9,502 nt of DNA from an uncultured Oscillospiraceae bacterium (lineage in GTDB: Bacteria; Bacillota; Clostridia; Oscillospirales; Oscillospiraceae), in contig CANQZF010000055.1 in the NCBI GenBank assembly GCA_947628265.1, positions 1 to 9,502 of the forward strand. Direction: 5' to 3'. Shown one piece after another: positions 5,509 through 9,502 of the stretch. Under the pieces are notes generated by a model. That model saw only the letters and a program-made list of their open reading frames with translations, had not been told where the DNA came from and ran no database searches. Made by a program: the position numbers and the translations under genes. Every line of letters begins with the position of its first letter. The stretch's first letter is position 1.

Positions 5509-6306
5509 TCACGAGATAAGATAGCGGTGCTGTTCTTGGGCTTCCCGGCTGACGGCCAGCTCCACGCAGGAGAGAATTCGCCGGATTTGCCGCTCCAAAA
5601 GCCCCTCCGGGCAGAAGATCTCCGCGCATACCCCCGTTATGAGCTTCTGAAGGAAGGGCTCGGTGACAAAGGCGCTTTGTCTGGCAAGCTCCCGCAAATC
5701 GGCAAAGGTCTCCGCAAATCGGACGTTCTGGAACGTGTCGGTGAGCTCCCGGCAGAGCGCCCCATCCCTGGGGCGCGTGCAGACATAGACGTACCCCTTC
5801 GGGAGCGCTGCGTCCGCCTGGGCCCTCAGGGAGGCGTAGTCCGGGTTCACCTCATAGAAGATGGGGTCGTCGATCCGGCAGTCCCCGGCGATCACGGGGA
5901 TGTAGTTGCACCCGGCCAGGGAGAGAAAATCGGCCTTCGGCAGATTTTTCGCCACGATGGCGTCCACGTCGTCGTACCTGTCGATAGCCAGAATCAGCTG
6001 GGCGCGCTGCCCGGACTCCAGAAGGAGCTTTGCCGTCAGGTCAAAAAAGCCGAAAAAGCTCATTTTCTCAAGCTCCGAAAGCCCCGGGCCCATAAAGAGC
6101 CCCACGACCTTATTCACTTTTGTGCCGCGCAGGTTTTTGGCGTAGAGATTGGGCCGGTAGTTCAGCATATTGATGACCTGCCAGACCTTCTTCTTGGTCT
6201 GCTCGCTGATGCGCAAATCGTCCCTCCCGTTGAGGATGAAGGAGACGGTGGTCTTGCTCACGCCGGCGGCGTCGGCTACGTCCTGTATTGTAACTTTTTT
6301 ATCCAT
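5509..6306 (-). CDS. LacI-family transcriptional regulator, short form (265 residues)
   Basis: The N-terminal DNA-binding domain is classical: VTIQDVADAAGVSKTTVSFI (5-24) is the helix-turn-helix, and YRPNLYAKNLRG (50-61) is the hinge helix with the leucine that normally enters the central CG of the operator. The remaining 200 residues form the sugar-sensing part but are about 70 shorter than usual for the family. They show GLFMGPGLSE, then PVIAGDCRIDDPIFYEVNPDY in the place of the usual VVxIDR...V..D segment, and a C-terminal CVELAVSREAQ helix. The ligand domain is therefore compact and diverged, though the frame is open and shows no sign of breakage. It runs divergently from the GH13 gene and convergently to the lipoprotein gene, whose promoter carries a matching operator, so it is probably the local glucan repressor. 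No Shine-Dalgarno precedes the ATG, and the promoter implies an almost leaderless mRNA. Confidence 0.9.
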   Translation of the reverse strand: MDKKVTIQDVADAAGVSKTTVSFILNGRDDLRISEQTKKKVWQVINMLNYRPNLYAKNLRGTKVNKVVGLFMGPGLSELEKMSFFGFFDLTAKLLLESGQRAQLILAIDRYDDVDAIVAKNLPKADFLSLAGCNYIPVIAGDCRIDDPIFYEVNPDYASLRAQADAALPKGYVYVCTRPRDGALCRELTDTFQNVRFAETFADLRELARQSAFVTEPFLQKLITGVCAEIFCPEGLLERQIRRILSCVELAVSREAQEQHRYLIS

Positions 6307-6315
6307 AATGAGAAT

Positions 6316-6343
6316 ATTATAATAGATTTCCCCGTTTTGTCAA
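6316..6343 (-). promoter_or_regulatory. Promoter of the lacI-type gene, predicting a nearly leaderless mRNA
   Basis: On the minus strand TTGACA (6338-6343), a 16-base spacer and TATAAT (6316-6321) are perfect hexamers. The start site should be near 6309, only about three bases before the ATG (6306). No ribosome binding site is present between -10 box and start codon. CCGTT and AACGG (6332-6336 and 6342-6346) form an inverted repeat across the -35 box. Confidence 0.8.
6318..6323 (+). promoter_or_regulatory. Possible -10 box for the GH13 operon, shared with the lacI promoter
   Basis: The 8-base palindrome ATTATAAT (6316-6323) gives a TATAAT on both strands. On the plus strand it would start transcription near 6330, about 38 bases before the GH13 ATG. 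There is no recognisable -35 box at the right distance (the bases are TTTTTT), so this promoter would be weak or need an activator. No full copy of the 22-bp operator is found in this gap. Confidence 0.4.
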
Positions 6344-6367
6344 CGGAGAAATAAGAAAGGTTTGGAA

Positions 6368-7984
6368 ATGCTGGAAGAGGCCCTTTATCACATGCCGGAA
6401 ACGCAATACGGCTATGCCCTGGACAGTGAGACCTACAGCCTGCGGCTGCGCACCGCGAGGAGCGATACCCCCAAGGTCACCGTCATCTACGGGGGAAAAT
6501 ACGACTTTTGGAGGACGCGGCAGCGACGGGAGATGGAGCTTGCCTACCGGGACAGGCTTTATAACTACTACGCCGTGGAGCTCAAACCCAGGGATCTCAG
6601 GCTCGTCTATGTTTTTGAGCTTTCGGCGGGCGGGAGGCGGTACTACTACTCCGAGGACGGCCTTACCGAGGGGTACGATTTTAAAAAGGCCTACTATAAC
6701 GCCTTTCAGATCGCCTACCTCAACCCCTGCGACATCCACCGGCCCGTCTCCTGGATGGGCAGCGCCTGCTTTTATCAGATCTTCGTTGACCGCTTTTTTA
6801 AGGGCGACCGGGACAAGGACCAATCCTATATCAACTTGCCCTGGGGGCAACTGCCCACCCCGAAGAGCTTTGCCGGAGGTGACCTCCGGGGAATATCGGA
6901 AAAGCTCCCGTACTTACAGGAGCTGGGGATCAACGCCCTCTACCTGACTCCCATCTTCAAGTCCGTCAGCAACCACAAGTACGACATCCAGGACTATTAC
7001 GCGGTGGATGCGTGCTTTGGCTCCAGGGAGGACTTCGCCGCTCTGGTGGACGGGGCCCACAGGCGGGGCATCCGGGTGGTTCTGGACGCGGTCTTCAACC
7101 ACGTAAGCGAGCGGTGCGCCCAGTTCCAGGACGTGCTGAAAAACGGGAAAAGCTCCCGGTATTTCAACTGGTTTATCATTCACGGGGACCGGGTGGACAG
7201 AAAGCGGGTCAATTACGAATGCTTCTCCTCCTGCGACTATATGCCCAAGTGGAACACCTCCGACCCGGAGGCGCAGGACTACCTCATCGGCGTGGCGGTA
7301 TATTGGATTCGTGAATACCACATCGACGGGTGGCGGCTGGACGTCTCCGACGAGGTATCCCACGAGTTCTGGCGAAAATTCCGAAGTGCCGTGAAGGCGG
7401 CCGACCCGGAGTGCGTGATCATCGGCGAAAACTGGCACAACGCAGTAAGCTACCTTCGCGGCGACCAATATGACGCGGTGATGAATTACGCCTTCACCAA
7501 GGCGTGTCTGGATTTCTTCGCCTTCGGGGCCCTGAACGCCTCCGGCTTTGCGGACAGGCTGAACGCCCTCCTCATGCGCAATACCGATACCGTCAACAAC
7601 ATGATGCTGAACCTTTTGGACAGCCACGACACCCACCGCTTTTTCACCGAGGTAGGAGAGGACCGGGCGAAGCTCCAAAGCGCCCTGGCGGTTCTGTACC
7701 TCTTTGTGGGGGCTCCCTCGATCTACTACGGCACGGAGATCGCCCTTCCCGGGGGCTATGACCCGGACTGCCGCCGCACCATGGATTGGGAAAAGGCGGA
7801 GGAGCGCGGAGAGATTTGGAGACTCATCCAGAGCCTCACGAGGCTCAAGAGAGAGGAACCGGCCCTCCGCGTCCCCAGAATAAAGCTCTACGCCAAGGGG
7901 AATGTGTTTATCTTGGAGCGGGGAGACCTCCGCCTCAAAATAGATGGTGAGTCCTTTACCCACACCATAGAAAGGATGGGATAA
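6368..7984 (+). CDS. GH13 alpha-amylase family enzyme, neopullulanase/cyclomaltodextrinase-like
   Basis: A 538-residue enzyme without signal peptide, so cytoplasmic. It cleaves alpha-1,4 (and perhaps alpha-1,6) links in imported maltodextrins or cyclodextrins. Residues 1-120 form an N-terminal beta domain of the CBM34 kind. The barrel shows the four GH13 regions: DAVFNHV (240-246), GWRLDVSDE with nucleophile Asp325, IIGENWH with acid/base Glu354, and LLDSHDTHR with the transition-state Asp421. ACFYQIFVDRFFKGD and the AGGDLRGISEKLPYLQELGI stretch are typical of the neopullulanase/cyclomaltodextrinase subfamily (GH13_20). All catalytic residues are present. The C-terminal beta domain is short, so the protein is somewhat smaller than the usual 580 or so residues. 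The start is the ATG at 6368, with AGAAAGG seven bases upstream; a TTG at 6362 is too close to that site. It is the first gene of an operon with the binding-protein gene one base downstream. Exact substrate is inferred from family and context. Confidence 0.92.
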   Translation: MLEEALYHMPETQYGYALDSETYSLRLRTARSDTPKVTVIYGGKYDFWRTRQRREMELAYRDRLYNYYAVELKPRDLRLVYVFELSAGGRRYYYSEDGLTEGYDFKKAYYNAFQIAYLNPCDIHRPVSWMGSACFYQIFVDRFFKGDRDKDQSYINLPWGQLPTPKSFAGGDLRGISEKLPYLQELGINALYLTPIFKSVSNHKYDIQDYYAVDACFGSREDFAALVDGAHRRGIRVVLDAVFNHVSERCAQFQDVLKNGKSSRYFNWFIIHGDRVDRKRVNYECFSSCDYMPKWNTSDPEAQDYLIGVAVYWIREYHIDGWRLDVSDEVSHEFWRKFRSAVKAADPECVIIGENWHNAVSYLRGDQYDAVMNYAFTKACLDFFAFGALNASGFADRLNALLMRNTDTVNNMMLNLLDSHDTHRFFTEVGEDRAKLQSALAVLYLFVGAPSIYYGTEIALPGGYDPDCRRTMDWEKAEERGEIWRLIQSLTRLKREEPALRVPRIKLYAKGNVFILERGDLRLKIDGESFTHTIERMG

Positions 7985-7985
7985 A

Positions 7986-9440
7986 ATGACGCGAAATATT
8001 ATGGTCCTCACGGCCCATATTCTCATTTTGGCGATCCTGCTTACCTCCATGGGCGTTATGAGCCTTGCGCGGGACGACGCCCAGGGGCAGACAAAATTCA
8101 CCGGGGAGTTGGAGCGGAACGTGACCCTGCGGATTTTGGAGAACGACACCGCCAAGGAGAAGGGCTATTTTCAGGAGCTCCTGGACGCCTTCAACGCCGC
8201 CTACGCCGAATACGGCATCGTGGCGGTGGACGCCAACATGGACCAGTACACGGACTTGGAGCAGGACGGCCCCTACGGCTACGGCCCAGATGTACTCTAT
8301 CAGGCTAACGACGCGCTGATGAAATACACCGACGGCAAGCACATCCAGCCCCTGCCCGTGGAGGAGCTTGACTGCTATGAGCAAATCTCCGAGGAGGCCT
8401 GGGACGCCTACACCGTGGAATACGACGGGGAGGAGTACGTCTTTGGCGTGCCCGTCAATATCCAGGGGCCGCTCCTCTATTACCGAAAGGACCTGCTGCC
8501 GGAAAACTGGCAGGCAGAGTGGGACAGGGACAAAAACGGCGTCCCGGACATGACCGAATATTGGACGGAGCTCTACGCCTACTCTAAAAAGCTCCGGGAG
8601 GAGAGCAACGGGGCCAAATTCGGCTACATGAAGTCCCTCTTTGATCCCTATTTCTCCTCGGGTTTCCTCTTTTCCTACGGCGGCTATGTCTTCGGGGAGG
8701 GTGGCACGGACACCACGGACATCGGCTTTTCCGCGGGGGACGCAAAAAAGGGGGCCTGGGTCCTCCGCCAGCTTGCCTCCGCCATGAACCAGGACTGCAT
8801 CGACGACACCGTGACGGTGAACGCTTACAGTATGCTGGCAAACGGCACGTACTTCGCCACCATGACCACCCCGGACGTCTACACCCTCTTCATAGACGAG
8901 CTGGCCAAGGAGTATATGCGCGCGGAGGGCCTCAGTGAGACCGCCGCCTACGCCAAGGCGGAGGAGAACCTTGTGGCGGCGGACATCCCCAAGCTCCCAA
9001 TGAGCGGGGACCTGGAGGACAGGAACGGCGAGACAGTGGACAGCGTCATGATGGGTGGCATCAACGGCTACGCCATCAGCGCCTACACCAAGGCCCCCAA
9101 CGCGGCCCTGGCCTTCGTGGATTTCGCCACGAGCTTTGAAATGATCTCCCGCCGCAACGAGCTTTTGGGCATCGCCCCCGCCAGGGACGACGTGGCCGCC
9201 AAGGTGGGGGGACTTTCGAAGACCATCAACGCCGATCTGGACGCCGGGCGCATCGCGGTGATGCCCAGCACCAGGGCCGTGGCGCAGATCTGGACACCAA
9301 CCCAGACCTTCTTCTCGGATCTGGCAAAGGACCCGTTCAGGCTTCCTGACGAGCAAAAATATTTGTCGGAGGAGGCGCTTCAAAAGGGCCTTGAGAATGT
9401 GGACGCGCAGATTTATTCCGCCATCCACACGTTGAATTAG
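7986..9440 (+). CDS. ABC-transporter sugar-binding protein, MalE/maltodextrin type
   Basis: A 484-residue exported solute-binding protein (family 1, MalE-like) that would deliver maltodextrin to an ABC importer. The N-terminus has one hydrophobic segment (about 5-27) followed by SLARDDAQ. The mature part shows the usual binding-protein order: VTLRILENDTAKEKGYFQEL near the start, YGPDVLYQANDALMKY, then YVFGVPVNIQGPLLYYRKDLL, NAYSMLANGTYFATM and GGINGYAISAYTKAPNAALAF. Unlike most Gram-positive binding proteins there is no cysteine after the hydrophobic stretch, so it is not a standard lipoprotein; it may stay anchored by the uncleaved segment or be secreted. The ATG follows the GH13 stop by one base, with AAAGGATGGG as ribosome site inside that gene's end, so the two are translationally coupled. 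The next gene starts 11 bases after its stop. The maltodextrin specificity is inferred from similarity and from the neighbouring GH13 gene. Confidence 0.9.
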   Translation: MTRNIMVLTAHILILAILLTSMGVMSLARDDAQGQTKFTGELERNVTLRILENDTAKEKGYFQELLDAFNAAYAEYGIVAVDANMDQYTDLEQDGPYGYGPDVLYQANDALMKYTDGKHIQPLPVEELDCYEQISEEAWDAYTVEYDGEEYVFGVPVNIQGPLLYYRKDLLPENWQAEWDRDKNGVPDMTEYWTELYAYSKKLREESNGAKFGYMKSLFDPYFSSGFLFSYGGYVFGEGGTDTTDIGFSAGDAKKGAWVLRQLASAMNQDCIDDTVTVNAYSMLANGTYFATMTTPDVYTLFIDELAKEYMRAEGLSETAAYAKAEENLVAADIPKLPMSGDLEDRNGETVDSVMMGGINGYAISAYTKAPNAALAFVDFATSFEMISRRNELLGIAPARDDVAAKVGGLSKTINADLDAGRIAVMPSTRAVAQIWTPTQTFFSDLAKDPFRLPDEQKYLSEEALQKGLENVDAQIYSAIHTLN

Positions 9441-9451
9441 GAGGTGAGCTT

Positions 9452-9502
9452 ATGCGGGAAATGCTGCGAAAGGCCAACGGACGGGTCACCGCGTCCATGC
9501 TT
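9452..9502 (+). CDS. Start of the next operon gene, probably the MalF-type permease (truncated by window edge)
   Basis: An ATG at 9452 is preceded by AGGAGGTGAG (9439-9448), the best ribosome site in the window, which overlaps the stop of the binding-protein gene. Seventeen codons are visible: MREMLRKANGRVTASML. This basic N-terminal tail has no recognisable domain. In such operons the gene after the binding protein is normally the first membrane permease, which is the expected product; that is inference from position only. Confidence 0.65.
   Translation, partial: MREMLRKANGRVTASML

Noticed and set aside
3620..5629. Very long minus-strand open frame opposite the glucan-binding lipoprotein
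   Set aside because: Its translation is Val/Gly/Leu-rich with no domain or ribosome site; the plus-strand frame has a signal peptide, repeated modules and a promoter. It is a by-product of high GC codon use.
6914..9428. Long minus-strand open frames opposite the GH13 and binding-protein genes (6914-8155 and 7956-9428)
   Set aside because: No family motifs, composition typical of antisense to GC-rich genes, and the plus strand has clear catalytic motifs and coupled ribosome sites.

Overview
The window looks like chromosomal DNA from a GC-rich Clostridia-type Firmicute, probably a gut member of the Oscillospiraceae/Ruminococcaceae. The supporting signs are strong AGGAGG-type ribosome binding sites, lipoprotein signal peptides, LacI-type sugar regulation, TTGACA-N16/17-TATAAT-like promoters in AT-rich islands, and GC-rich intergenic repeats. 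This placement is inferred from style and not from a database match.

Left part (1-2700): the 3' end of a metY-type O-acetylhomoserine sulfhydrylase gene and its intrinsic terminator. A repeat-rich, gene-free stretch of about 400 bases follows. Two genes then lie on the minus strand, each with its own promoter: a 198-residue lipoprotein of unknown function and a LacX/GalM-type aldose 1-epimerase family protein.

Middle (2700-3490): a relic zone. The 3' three quarters of a tRNA (best read as tRNA-Ala with a CGC anticodon) survives on the minus strand together with its terminator, but its 5' end is missing. Directly against the break are a C-terminal stub of an antitoxin and a PIN-domain toxin gene broken by a one-base deletion and an in-frame TAG. 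This is the pattern expected at the far border of an element that integrated into a tRNA gene. If so, the sequence to the right could be island DNA, but the partner tRNA is not in view.

Right part (3490-9502): an alpha-glucan (maltodextrin/starch) locus. A strong promoter with a perfect 22-bp palindromic operator over its start site drives a 599-residue surface lipoprotein made of an InlB/Listeria-Bacteroides-type repeat and four related beta-sandwich modules that resemble SusE/SusF-type glucan-binding modules. A short LacI-family regulator faces it convergently. Divergent from the regulator is an operon: a cytoplasmic GH13 neopullulanase/cyclomaltodextrinase-like enzyme, a MalE-like solute-binding protein, and the first 17 codons of the next gene, probably the MalF-type permease.

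The proposed working model is that the surface lipoprotein captures glucan, the ABC system imports maltodextrins, the GH13 enzyme cleaves them inside the cell, and the LacI protein represses at least the lipoprotein gene. No CRISPR array, insertion sequence or complete RNA gene was seen.
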